From: Fodinibius halophilus
Lineage (GTDB): Bacteria; Bacteroidota; Rhodothermia; Balneolales; Balneolaceae
Direction: 5' to 3'
DNA: 64,000 nt
NCBI RefSeq assembly: GCF_011059105.1
Contig: NZ_JAALLS010000009.1
Coordinates: 26,506-90,505, forward strand
Below the pieces are notes generated by a model. The model ran no database searches, was not told where the DNA came from, and worked only from the letters and a program-made list of their open reading frames with translations. Numbering within the stretch: the first letter of the stretch is position 1; each line of letters opens with the position of its first letter. Shown piece after piece: positions 34,447-43,642 of this stretch. Both the position numbers and the translations under genes were made by a program.

Positions 34447-37400
34447 TTAAAACCCGATATCGATGTTTAAACCAAACGATCGAGCACTGGGAACACCGGC
34501 TAGTTCTAATCCTTGAGCATTTCCTCTGTTTATAGCAGCTTCAGGGTCGACATTGGGCACTGAATTATAAAAATAAAGCAGGTTACGTCCTGTTAACGAA
34601 ACTGTAGCAGAACGAACCGGTATTTTAGCTATTAGCGATTGCGGCAACTGGTAGCTTAACTGAAGCTGACGCAGTTTTACAAAATTAGCATCATAGACAA
34701 ATTCCTCAGCGATTTCATCTTCAATGTGACTATAATATACTCCTGGTTCTACTGCTGTTTGATTTTTGCTACCATTTGCAGTTACTCCTTCCGCTACGAA
34801 ACAATCGGAATATGGCACTCCGTCGGCATCACATTCTGCACGCCCTTCCAGGGTGTTTTTATGAAGACCAGCGCCATAAGCGTAAGAATTCGTTCCAGAG
34901 AAAAGCTCCCCCCCCCAATGAACGCCAACCAAAGCATTCAAACTCCATGACTTATAAGACACTGAATTACTCCAACCCAAAGTCCAGTCGGGAGTTCCTT
35001 TACCTAGTACGGTCTGCTCATCAGATGGAACAGGCAATCCATCTTTATGGATGATATTACCGTCTTCATCGCGTTTATATTTGAAGCCTCGGATGGTTCC
35101 ATATTCTTCACCAATCGTTGCCTGAATCGTTGCGGTCGTAGTTCTGCTTTCTGCTAACTTAAGCGATTCTTGTTCCCCAGCCAGTGCTACAACTTCACTG
35201 TTATTCTGAGCATAATTCAGCTTCGTTTCCCAAAGTAAATTATCGGTATTAACAGGTACTACTGTCAGCAAAAGCTCAAATCCAGAATTATCTAGCTGCC
35301 CCGCATTAATGAATCGTTCGTCATATCCCGTTGTTTTTGAAACCGTTGTGGATAAAATTTGGTCTGTAGTTTGTCGATCATACCACGTTGCATCAATTCC
35401 AAGACGATCATCAAAAAACCTGAGGTCAACACCGAATTCGAGCTCTTTTGTTGATGTTGGTTTTAAGGTAGACAGTGGAACACTTATATTACCGACAGAA
35501 GCAGCAGATTGTCCCTGATGTGTTAAATTCAGGAGTTTGTAATTCAAGAACAGTGAATAAGGATCGGTATCACTACCAACCTCTGCCCAAGAGGCCCGTA
35601 ACTTACCAAAGCTCATCCAATCGGGCATAACACCTGAAAAGGCTTCCGTAAAAACAAAACTGGTACTTATCGATGGATACAGAAGTGCATTGTCATTGGC
35701 CGGTAAGGTGGAATACCAATCGTTACGCCCTGTTACTGTCAAAAACAGGTAATCATTATACGAGGTACTCAGCGAGCCATAAACTGAATTCACCTGTTTT
35801 TCAGAAAAGGCATAAATAGGCGAAACGTTGGACATATTAGAAATAGTCTTAAGGTTTGGCACCTTAAAATCACTACCTGAAGATCCCACAGTTTCATTTT
35901 TACGATAACTAACTGCTCCACCAACAGTTGCATTCAATGAGATAGCCGAAGTTAGCTGTCGATCCAGTTTTAATATCAGATCCGTTGTACTCTCCAGAAC
36001 CCGGAATTCTTCCTCCGTCATATCTCCACCTGGTCGGTACGTAGTTCCCCAAGGAGTAAAACTGGAACGGCGTAAGGTATACCGATCTAAACCAGTACGC
36101 CCGTTCAAGCTGAGCCAGTCAGCAATTTCATAACTCAAGTCCACATGACCAATTATCCGACCTTTATTATCATCAGTATCGTATTGGTTCACAACCCAGT
36201 ACGGATTATTGATCCAGGGACTATTGCTAGGAGTCTGTTCCATTCCGTCTTCATCCATATAGTTATTTTGAAGGGCATCTAAACTGACATTAGGGGGTAA
36301 AATACCAACTGCAAAATTTGCATTCCCGGGACTGTCAGATAACCATGGTCGGTTATTGGTCGACTCATCAACATAGTTTGCTTTAACATCTGCCTTGAAT
36401 TTTCCAATCTTTTGAGAACCACGAAGGGTAAGCGACAGACGTTCTAACCCTGAATTTGGCACAATACTCTCAGAATTAAAGTAGGTAGTGGAAAAGTAGT
36501 AAGTCGAATTTTGGTCTCCTCCAGACAGAGATAGCGAATTTTTACTGGAAACACCTGCTCTGTAAAAATTCTCTAATTGATCACCATGGTTCTTATATGC
36601 TCGTTTTTGCCCATCAAACTGAACAACCGAGGATCCATCCAGCGGAGCCCCCCAGCTACTTAAGCCGGTAGCAAGTGCTTCAGTTTGATTTTGTGGCTTT
36701 TGACCCTGACTCCCTTGTCCATACTTATCTTGGTAATCAGCAAAACCAACCAGTGCATCGTTCCATGTGAAGGTGCTACTTACATTCAAGACCGGACCAC
36801 GGTCTATACCATTTCCAGACTTTGTTGTAATAACTATAACACCATCACGAGCACGAGCACCATATAGAGCAGCAGCACTCGCTCCCTTAAGTACACTAAT
36901 ATTTTCAATATCCTCAGAGTTTATTGATGAAATACCATCTCCGCCATCAAAACCGCCCCATTTACCGGCTGATCCAAAGTTCGAATTATCAATAGGTATC
37001 CCATCTACAACATATAGTGGCTGATTGTTACCGTCTAATGAAGAAGCACCACGAATAGTGATACGCGAAGAGGAACCCGGCCCGCCAGAAGTCGGACTTA
37101 CATTCACGCCTGCTACCGTACCTTGAAGTAGGTTTGCAGTATTTGTTTCTGTTCCAGTAACCAACTCATCAGAACTTACTTCACTGACCGAGTAACCTAA
37201 CGACTTTGACTGCCTTTCTAGCCCTAATGCTGTAACAACAACATCGTCTAAGGCTTCTGTTTTTGGCTCTAACGTCACCGTAACTTCAGACCTACCGTTG
37301 AGATCAATGGTCTTTGATGCAAACCCTACAAAGGTAAGACGTAAAGAAGCATCAGCACTCGATACTTCAAGTGAAAACTCCCCTTGGGTATCAGATGTTG

Positions 37401-37617
37401 TTCCTCGCTGAGTACCCACCTCTACAATATTAACGCCCGGAAGTGGACTTTCATCATCAGCAGATAGAACTGTTCCCGAAACAGTACTGCTTTGTGCTAT
37501 TGCGGGAACAGCTCCTACCAGCAAGACGAACATGAAACAGATTGCTGCCATGCCCCCCCGTAGTAAGATGCTTTTCGCAAAGCAAGATGCAATTCGAGTA
37601 TCGTATTGATCTTTCAT
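34447..37617 (-). CDS. SusC-like TonB-dependent transporter
   Basis: A 1056-residue SusC/RagA outer-membrane transporter. The signal peptide ends near VPAIAQ, then comes a carboxypeptidase-D-like regulatory domain (SGTVLSADDESPLPGVNI), the TonB-box region (ALDDVVVTALG), the plug with QPLYVVDGIPIDNSNFG and ALYGARARDGVIVITTK, and a 22-strand barrel ending in an aromatic residue (GLNIDIGF). It forms a bilayer-spanning importer with the SusD protein encoded next. An exact copy of the 14-bp LacI palindrome is 213 bp upstream, so uptake is probably regulated together with catabolism. Confidence 0.95.
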   Translation of the reverse strand: MKDQYDTRIASCFAKSILLRGGMAAICFMFVLLVGAVPAIAQSSTVSGTVLSADDESPLPGVNIVEVGTQRGTTSDTQGEFSLEVSSADASLRLTFVGFASKTIDLNGRSEVTVTLEPKTEALDDVVVTALGLERQSKSLGYSVSEVSSDELVTGTETNTANLLQGTVAGVNVSPTSGGPGSSSRITIRGASSLDGNNQPLYVVDGIPIDNSNFGSAGKWGGFDGGDGISSINSEDIENISVLKGASAAALYGARARDGVIVITTKSGNGIDRGPVLNVSSTFTWNDALVGFADYQDKYGQGSQGQKPQNQTEALATGLSSWGAPLDGSSVVQFDGQKRAYKNHGDQLENFYRAGVSSKNSLSLSGGDQNSTYYFSTTYFNSESIVPNSGLERLSLTLRGSQKIGKFKADVKANYVDESTNNRPWLSDSPGNANFAVGILPPNVSLDALQNNYMDEDGMEQTPSNSPWINNPYWVVNQYDTDDNKGRIIGHVDLSYEIADWLSLNGRTGLDRYTLRRSSFTPWGTTYRPGGDMTEEEFRVLESTTDLILKLDRQLTSAISLNATVGGAVSYRKNETVGSSGSDFKVPNLKTISNMSNVSPIYAFSEKQVNSVYGSLSTSYNDYLFLTVTGRNDWYSTLPANDNALLYPSISTSFVFTEAFSGVMPDWMSFGKLRASWAEVGSDTDPYSLFLNYKLLNLTHQGQSAASVGNISVPLSTLKPTSTKELEFGVDLRFFDDRLGIDATWYDRQTTDQILSTTVSKTTGYDERFINAGQLDNSGFELLLTVVPVNTDNLLWETKLNYAQNNSEVVALAGEQESLKLAESRTTTATIQATIGEEYGTIRGFKYKRDEDGNIIHKDGLPVPSDEQTVLGKGTPDWTLGWSNSVSYKSWSLNALVGVHWGGELFSGTNSYAYGAGLHKNTLEGRAECDADGVPYSDCFVAEGVTANGSKNQTAVEPGVYYSHIEDEIAEEFVYDANFVKLRQLQLSYQLPQSLIAKIPVRSATVSLTGRNLLYFYNSVPNVDPEAAINRGNAQGLELAGVPSARSFGLNIDIGF

Positions 37618-37984
37618 AGTTATATATATTTAGTGTTAGGTTTATTTTTTTAAGAAGACGTATTGAGTTGTGAGTCCACGTCTAATACTATCCCCTATTT
37701 TTTATTACATGTTATCCTTCTCTGATTATTTGTGCCAACCTCTAATAGATCAGATGCTTGACCACACTGTGACTTCTACAATTCTAAAAAAACTAGGGTT
37801 CTGTCATATAGCAAGAATCCCCTTTACTTTGGAACCGCTTCCACAGGGTAAATATGTCTTTAAGCCGCCTGAAGGTACTTTTAAACAAATACACCCATCC
37901 CATTACGTCTTTATCAAAAAAACTAGACCTGTTTTAGAATATTGTTAGCAAGAACAAGAGATGAAGCCTACCCCCTGCTCTCAG
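37618..37984. other. Gap carrying the susCD control region
   Basis: The gap between the GHL10-like gene and susC. The LacI-type palindrome at 37830–37843 is the only structured element I see. A 92-codon open frame on the plus strand runs over it and is judged non-coding. Confidence 0.55.
37830..37843. promoter_or_regulatory. LacI-family operator, site 2
   Basis: TGGAACCGCTTCCA is a perfect match to the palindrome TGGAA-nCGn-TTCCA. It lies 213 bp upstream of the susC start, between it and the GHL10-like gene. Confidence 0.75.
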
Positions 37985-39079
37985 CTATCCCTTTTTAATC
38001 ACGCGCCGCAGGTTTTCCCAATGCTTATCCTTCATTGCAGTATCGGTAAAGAGTGATATACCATCGGCACCAGCACCAACCGCATACTCAAAAGCTTGGG
38101 CCAACTCCGTTTCATTCATGGCAGGAACAAATAACCCACTGTATAAAGCTGTTGTTTTAGGAAGCTCATTTCGTGCTTCTTTTACTGCTTCAGCAATCCA
38201 CGAAATATCCTTGTCATAAAAATTATGGTACATCATTGGCAAAACAGCATCCAGATCCCAGTCGGGCCAATTCTGACGAACTAATGTACGGGCAATATCG
38301 GGCGTAGGAAATACCGCAGCAGTGAGTAACCGATTCTTCTGGTGCACATCAAGAGCTATTTTATTTACCAGGGTGGTAACCTGGTTATAACGATAAAATT
38401 TCCACTTGCCAGAGGATGAAGGATCTTCTAAATCCAGCGGATCTATTCCATGTTGTTCTTTAAATCGATTACGACATACCGAGCAGTAGCAGTAGTCATA
38501 CTGGGGATACTCCTTATCCTGCACAATATCATACTTGGGTTGCAAGCTGATAGGCAGTATAACATCCGGGTAACGAATATAATCCAAGTGGATGCTTTTA
38601 ATTTCTGAATAGGCCAACAGCTCGGATACCTCTTTACGCAAATATTCGTGTACCGGTTCCCGAGAAGGGCAAAACCATTTATAATAATCTACATAGGCCG
38701 GGGCGGATAATGATGACTGCCCCTTTCTATTAACCATAAACCACTCGGGATGCTTTTGCTGGGCTTCTGTATCGCTACCGCGTTGCAGGCTCACCAACCA
38801 AGCATGCACTTCTATACCCGTAGCTTCTGCCGCCGGAATAATGACATCGAAATTGTCCTGCGGCAGGATAGCATCGAACCCGGCCTTTTTAAGTTTCTCC
38901 AACCGGTGCTTCCATTCATCAACAGATCCCTCTGTTTCTGTAATCCAGGCCCAATTCTTTGAGGGGGCATGCGGTTGTGAGTTACCTCCCATCCTACTGG
39001 TTGCATTTGTTAGGCCAAATCCACCTGCAATCCCTGCCAATGTTGAACTGGCATACTTTAAAAATGTCTTCCGATCCAT
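37985..39079 (-). CDS. GHL10-like putative glycoside hydrolase
   Basis: A 364-residue exported protein with a hydrophobic N-terminus (KTFLKYASSTLAGIAGGFGL; no twin arginine) and a TIM-barrel pattern like the GHL10/DUF187 (YngK, DigH) group: AWITETEG, AHAWLVSL-like barrel strands (EVHAWLVSLQRG), IHLDYIRYPD with acidic residues at a strand end, and DLDAVLPMMYHNF. A CYCSVCRNRF four-Cys-like insert near residue 197 is unusual and might bind metal. DigH of E. coli cuts denuded peptidoglycan strands, which would suit a GlcNAc locus, but the substrate here is unproven. It is third in the operon ROK kinase–CBM9-like–GHL10-like. Confidence 0.65.
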   Translation of the reverse strand: MDRKTFLKYASSTLAGIAGGFGLTNATSRMGGNSQPHAPSKNWAWITETEGSVDEWKHRLEKLKKAGFDAILPQDNFDVIIPAAEATGIEVHAWLVSLQRGSDTEAQQKHPEWFMVNRKGQSSLSAPAYVDYYKWFCPSREPVHEYLRKEVSELLAYSEIKSIHLDYIRYPDVILPISLQPKYDIVQDKEYPQYDYCYCSVCRNRFKEQHGIDPLDLEDPSSSGKWKFYRYNQVTTLVNKIALDVHQKNRLLTAAVFPTPDIARTLVRQNWPDWDLDAVLPMMYHNFYDKDISWIAEAVKEARNELPKTTALYSGLFVPAMNETELAQAFEYAVGAGADGISLFTDTAMKDKHWENLRRVIKKG

Positions 39080-39094
39080 AGCACTAATTATTTT

Positions 39095-40255
39095 TTACTG
39101 TTGTAATGCGGTGCTCCAAACCCTTCCATTTTCACGGATATACCATAGACATCCACTTTCAGGCTCCTTTAATTGTATTTCAAAGGTATGCGAACTGTTA
39201 TGAATATTGGCTACAGTGAGCTTTGGGAATTGTTCTTTCAGCCCCAGCTCTTTCGCCAGTAACTGGCTTTCCAATAATTTTGGATCTGAGGTAAACGTAC
39301 CGTAATCTTCTTTATACCGATATTGGCGATAATATAATCGTCGCAAATACCACTTTATATCTTCCTCTTCGTTCCATTCAAATGCCGCCCCATCTGCTCC
39401 TGCAAACTGTATATAGCCCCACATTTCAGGGTAATGCATATTTACTACTCCCTGTGGCGACCAGACCCAATTATCTTCAGATAGAGGCTCTTGAGTTTCC
39501 GGATCTACAACTTTATGATACTCACCATCTTGGGACTCCAGCTTCCATTCTACGCGGGAGAAGTTAATTCGCCACTGATCACCCATCTCAGGCCTTTCTC
39601 CATCTGCAGAAGCTTCTTCCAGGTCTTTCCAGGGGATAGCAAGTTCTACGGTCCATCCCGAGTCGGTATCTGTCGGATTATTAAGTGTGCCCTGTATGTC
39701 AATACCAATCTCTAAATTTCGCATATCCCAGGAATCAATTGCTTTACCGCCTGTACGATAAGGCTCCGTTAGCATCAGGTCCCAAAATGTACCTAAGGCA
39801 TTGACTTCCAACTCATAATACTGGTGAGTATCGCCATCGGGATCTACAAACACCTCAAAATTATTGTCATGAAATATAACGGCATCCCTTTTTTTAAGAG
39901 TTGCCCATACATGAGGTTCTTCCATTTGAGCAGCGATATACAAATAGGTATCATCCCACAACATTTTAACCCTTGTTTGATACCTTGGCTTGGGCGCCTC
40001 CCCGCCCTCAATATCTACGAAACGATCTGTCCACGCAGCCTTTTGCCATCCTTTCTCATTCAAATGCCCATCAACAGCCAGTGAAGAGGAAACCTTGGGT
40101 GCTACATATTTTTTCGGATTAAATGGGATAGCAGGTGCTTCATTCTGCGCCTTTCCTGGTTTCACGAACACAATAATTAAGATAAGAAAAGCGACTGTGA
40201 AGCCGCTTTTTTGCATAGAGTCCATATTTACTATTTCCGATATGTTAACTTTCAT
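39095..40255 (-). CDS. CBM9/DOMON-like exported protein
   Basis: A 386-residue secreted protein with a signal peptide (QKSGFTVAFLILIIVFV...GKAQ) and an N-terminal carbohydrate-binding family-9-like beta-sandwich: SSLAVDGHLNEKGWQKAAWT, YLYIAAQMEEPHVWA, DNNFEVFVDPDGDTHQYYEL, WTVELAIPWKDL. The C-terminal part (about 290–386) is separate and ends in a short beta segment. Its ATG overlaps the stop of the ROK kinase gene in ATGA, so it is translationally coupled. It probably binds sugar at the cell surface or in the periplasm; no catalytic residues are evident. Confidence 0.75.
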   Translation of the reverse strand: MKVNISEIVNMDSMQKSGFTVAFLILIIVFVKPGKAQNEAPAIPFNPKKYVAPKVSSSLAVDGHLNEKGWQKAAWTDRFVDIEGGEAPKPRYQTRVKMLWDDTYLYIAAQMEEPHVWATLKKRDAVIFHDNNFEVFVDPDGDTHQYYELEVNALGTFWDLMLTEPYRTGGKAIDSWDMRNLEIGIDIQGTLNNPTDTDSGWTVELAIPWKDLEEASADGERPEMGDQWRINFSRVEWKLESQDGEYHKVVDPETQEPLSEDNWVWSPQGVVNMHYPEMWGYIQFAGADGAAFEWNEEEDIKWYLRRLYYRQYRYKEDYGTFTSDPKLLESQLLAKELGLKEQFPKLTVANIHNSSHTFEIQLKEPESGCLWYIRENGRVWSTALQQ

Positions 40256-41229
40256 ACGTGGTGGGTTCGTTTTTTTTCAAGCTCTTGCCAAATAGAAGCC
40301 GCGGCCCCTAAAATAGCAGCATTCTTCTCCGTGAGACTGGAGGGCAGTATATCTACTTCATCTTTAAAAATCTCCAATACATGTGCTTCCATATTCTCTT
40401 TGGCCGGCTCTAAGATAAGATCGCCCGCTTTGGCCAGCCCGCCGGATACGACAATCGCCTCCGGATTCATACAAGCTACAATATCTGCCAGTTTTAATCC
40501 TAATATTTTACCGGTATACTCAAAAGCTTCGAGAGCTATCTCATCGTCAGCTCGCGCAGCATCAGTAATATTCTTTGCATCCATCTTTTTCGGGGTAATA
40601 TTCCGGAGTATACTTGCTCTACCATTTTCTGATAACAGCTGCTGCACCGTTTTCACCATTCCCGGGGCCGATACATAGGTTTCCAAACAGCCCTGCCGGC
40701 CACATGTACAAGGGCGTCCATCATAATAAACAGTAGTATGCCCAATTTCACCGGCATGTCCCCGTTGCCCCATCACGAGCTTTCCGTTGGCAACAATACC
40801 GCATCCCAGCCCTGTTCCCAATGTTATGGAAACAAAGTTTTCCATTCCTCGAGCTACCCCATATAGCAGTTCGCCTACGGCCGAAGCATTGGCATCATTA
40901 ACTAATACCGTAGGTAAACTGGTATACTCTTCCAGCAAACTCACTACAGGCACATTATCATCCCAATCCAGGTTTGATGCACTCTCTATGGTACCCATAC
41001 AAGAATTACCGGTTGGAGCCCCAATACCGATACCTTTCAAGTTTAACCTTTTATCAAGAGACGAATTTAACCGCTTTACCTGATCAAATAACTGTTCAAA
41101 AAACTGCTGATATGTTATTGATGAATTGGTCGGAATAGCATTATAAGCCAGAAGGGTACCTTCTTCAGATACCAATCCAAACTTTGTACATGTTCCGCCC
41201 AAGTCTACGCCGACCACACCATCTTGCAT
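40252..41229 (-). CDS. ROK-family sugar kinase, probable GlcNAc kinase
   Basis: A 325-residue ROK kinase. The ATP-binding start is VGVDLGGTCTKFGLV, the sugar site NASAVGELLYG with catalytic-region Asp in VLVNDANA, and the zinc signature GHAGEIGHTTVYYDG followed by CTCGRQGCLETY. The context (GH20, NagB, symporter) argues for N-acetylglucosamine as substrate rather than glucose; the sequence alone does not settle it. It is the first gene of a three-gene minus-strand operon, and an operator palindrome lies 87 bp upstream. Confidence 0.9.
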   Translation of the reverse strand: MQDGVVGVDLGGTCTKFGLVSEEGTLLAYNAIPTNSSITYQQFFEQLFDQVKRLNSSLDKRLNLKGIGIGAPTGNSCMGTIESASNLDWDDNVPVVSLLEEYTSLPTVLVNDANASAVGELLYGVARGMENFVSITLGTGLGCGIVANGKLVMGQRGHAGEIGHTTVYYDGRPCTCGRQGCLETYVSAPGMVKTVQQLLSENGRASILRNITPKKMDAKNITDAARADDEIALEAFEYTGKILGLKLADIVACMNPEAIVVSGGLAKAGDLILEPAKENMEAHVLEIFKDEVDILPSSLTEKNAAILGAAASIWQELEKKRTHHV

Positions 41230-41315
41230 CGTAGCTTTTATTTTACCTTAGTGTTAAAAAAAATTAACCCATATATGTTACTATTTTCAATACTACTCTT
41301 CTAGAGTAAAACCAC

Positions 41316-41329
41316 TGGAATCGTTTCCA
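41316..41329. promoter_or_regulatory. LacI-family operator, site 3
   Basis: TGGAATCGTTTCCA has both five-base arms perfect. It lies 87 bp upstream of the ROK kinase start, in the 230-bp gap after the symporter gene. Confidence 0.75.
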
Positions 41330-41459
41330 AACTTCAAAAACATCCTACAAAGCCGACTAATGTCGTTTTATCTAATTCAAACATGTCAGTATTTGGGCAA
41401 CACAGGAAAATAGAAACAGTAAATAACAAATGTCATCTATTAAACCATTACCGAACTGT

Positions 41460-43283
41460 TTACTCCTCGAAAAGTTCTTCTTCGTCTTCTGGCCTTATTT
41501 GTATGAGTTTTCTCCATGATTTAAACAAGTAACCACTTGCTGCTATTGAAATAAGGGTAATAATACTGGCCAATATCCAGCGCCCGTATATCCAATACCC
41601 TGTGGCAAAGAGTGTTCCATAAACAGCAACAGACCCCAATGCCATACATAAAATACCTTGCGGTACCCGCCACGCTTCATCCTGGAGAGGTTCTAAATCA
41701 TTATCTTCTGCTTCAGCTTCCTCAATAACTTTTTGCCAACCGGGTCCACCGGGACGAGCCACCTCACAAAAATTAACCAACGTTTCTTTATCTGTTGGTC
41801 GGGTATATAGCGTAACAAGCAACCAACCAATGGTTGTAATAACGACTCCGGCAATAAGTTCTTGCCAGCTCGTCAGCTCCGGTAAGCCTGTATGGACATG
41901 GGCAAACTGAAAATACATCGCCACCGCAAAAGAGATAACCATGGCTGCCACTTCACTTGCAGCATTTATTCGCCACCAGAACCAGCGAAGAATAAAGAGT
42001 AACCCGGTACCGGCCCCAATCTGTAAAATAATCTGGAAGCTGTCGAGTGCGTTTTTAAGATAAAGGGCTAAAAACCCGGCAATTACCATAAGTACCGCTG
42101 TAGAAATACGACCCATCCTAACGAGCTCTTTTTCTGAGCTCTCGGGACGTACAAATCGCTTATAAAAGTCATTGACCAAGTACGAAGATCCCCAGTTCAG
42201 ATGCGTAGAAATTGTGGACATATAGGCCGCTGTAAGCGACGCAACCACAACCCCCAGCCATCCTGTGGGAATAAAAGTAAGCATAGCCGGATATCCCATA
42301 TCGTTATCGGCAACGGATGCTGCATCGGGGAACGCCTCTTTCATGGCTGCAATATCCGGAAATACAATTATTGAACACAATCCTACAATGATCCACGGCC
42401 ATGGACGAATGGCATAGTGCACGGCATTAAAGAAGAAAACGGCTGCAATAGAGTTGTTTTCATCTTTGGCCGCAAACATCCGCTGGGCAATATACCCTCC
42501 ACCGCCAGGCTCTGCACCCGGGTAATACACACTCCACCATTGAATAGCCAAAGGAATAATAAAGATCCCTATTGCCTGGGAGGGGTCAGAAAAGTCGGGC
42601 AAAATATTAAGCTGAGTTACCACCTCTTTATGATTCAGCAATCCTTCGAAGCCGCCAACCTCGGGATGGTCCAGGGCAACATAAGCAGCGATAAGACTAC
42701 CACCTATCGCTAAAAAGAACTGGAAAAAGTCCGTAAGCAGTACGCCCTTTAACCCCCCAAGCGAACTATAAATAACCGTCACGACACCCGTAATAACGAC
42801 GGTCTGTACGGGCGTAAGTCCCATCAGCACCCCACTTATTTTTATAGCTGCCAGTGAGACCGTTGCCATAATAACCACATTGAAAAAGAAGCCCAGGTAC
42901 ACCGCTCGAAATCCCCGCAGGAAAGCAGCCATCTTACCACTGTATCGAAGTTCATAAAACTCGACATCGGTAAGCACCCCCGACCGTTTCCATAAATTCG
43001 CATATACAAAAACCGTAAGCATTCCGGTAAGCAGAAAAGCCCACCACACCCAGTTCCCCGACACTCCATCCGTACGAACAATATTCGATACCAGGTTGGG
43101 AGTATCCGTCGAAAAAGTGGTGGCTACCATTGAAACCCCCAGTAACCACCACGGCATATTTTTACCGGCGGCAAAAAACTGGGTCGAATTCTTACCGGCC
43201 TGTCGAGCCACCCAAAGACCAATGCACAGTGAGAACAGTAAATAGGCACAAATAATGGCCCAATCTATAGGGGCTAATAGCAT
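41460..43283 (-). CDS. Sodium:solute symporter (SSS family)
   Basis: An inner-membrane SSS-family transporter of 607 residues with about 13–14 helices. Landmarks are WVARQAGKNSTQFFAAGKNMPWW near the N-terminus, GVSMVATTFSTDTPNL, the SSS signature region GLKGVLLTDFFQFFLA, and ASLTAAYMSTISTHLNWG with the sodium-site Ser/Thr residues. The C-terminal 90 residues carry an acidic linker and two further helices. Next to a GH20 enzyme and a sugar kinase, it most likely imports GlcNAc with sodium. It is divergent from the GH20 gene, with a shared operator in the gap. Confidence 0.9.
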   Translation of the reverse strand: MLLAPIDWAIICAYLLFSLCIGLWVARQAGKNSTQFFAAGKNMPWWLLGVSMVATTFSTDTPNLVSNIVRTDGVSGNWVWWAFLLTGMLTVFVYANLWKRSGVLTDVEFYELRYSGKMAAFLRGFRAVYLGFFFNVVIMATVSLAAIKISGVLMGLTPVQTVVITGVVTVIYSSLGGLKGVLLTDFFQFFLAIGGSLIAAYVALDHPEVGGFEGLLNHKEVVTQLNILPDFSDPSQAIGIFIIPLAIQWWSVYYPGAEPGGGGYIAQRMFAAKDENNSIAAVFFFNAVHYAIRPWPWIIVGLCSIIVFPDIAAMKEAFPDAASVADNDMGYPAMLTFIPTGWLGVVVASLTAAYMSTISTHLNWGSSYLVNDFYKRFVRPESSEKELVRMGRISTAVLMVIAGFLALYLKNALDSFQIILQIGAGTGLLFILRWFWWRINAASEVAAMVISFAVAMYFQFAHVHTGLPELTSWQELIAGVVITTIGWLLVTLYTRPTDKETLVNFCEVARPGGPGWQKVIEEAEAEDNDLEPLQDEAWRVPQGILCMALGSVAVYGTLFATGYWIYGRWILASIITLISIAASGYLFKSWRKLIQIRPEDEEELFEE

Positions 43284-43642
43284 AATAAAAACTCTAATTA
43301 AAAAGATCGTTTAATATGATTGAAACGATGATAATCTCCAAGAATAGCATACCAACATTGTTAATTCGACTATCATCTAACAATGCCAATCAAATTTTGT
43401 TCGAAGTTCATGTGCAGCCCTATTTTTATAAATAAGAGACAAAATATCTACTTCTATTCACCATTTATTTGTTTTTACCAACCTTTGGGAGCGGTTCCAA
43501 TGTTTACCTGAACATCCGATTGCAGCTATAAAATAGCTTAAATTCGCCCTTTAACACCTCTTAAAAGGGTTAAAAAGACGTTCCCCGTGTTAAAACTTCC
43601 TTCTTCCCTACCTTTTTATCAGTGTCCATTTTTTATTAATGT
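43284..43642. other. Divergent control region
   Basis: The gap between the divergently transcribed symporter and GH20 genes. It holds the fourth LacI-type palindrome (43486–43499), which could control both directions. The rest is AT-rich and otherwise featureless. Confidence 0.6.
43486..43499. promoter_or_regulatory. LacI-family operator, site 4
   Basis: TGGGAGCGGTTCCA matches TGGAA-nCGn-TTCCA with one mismatch. It lies 203 bp upstream of the symporter start and 144 bp upstream of the GH20 start. Confidence 0.7.
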
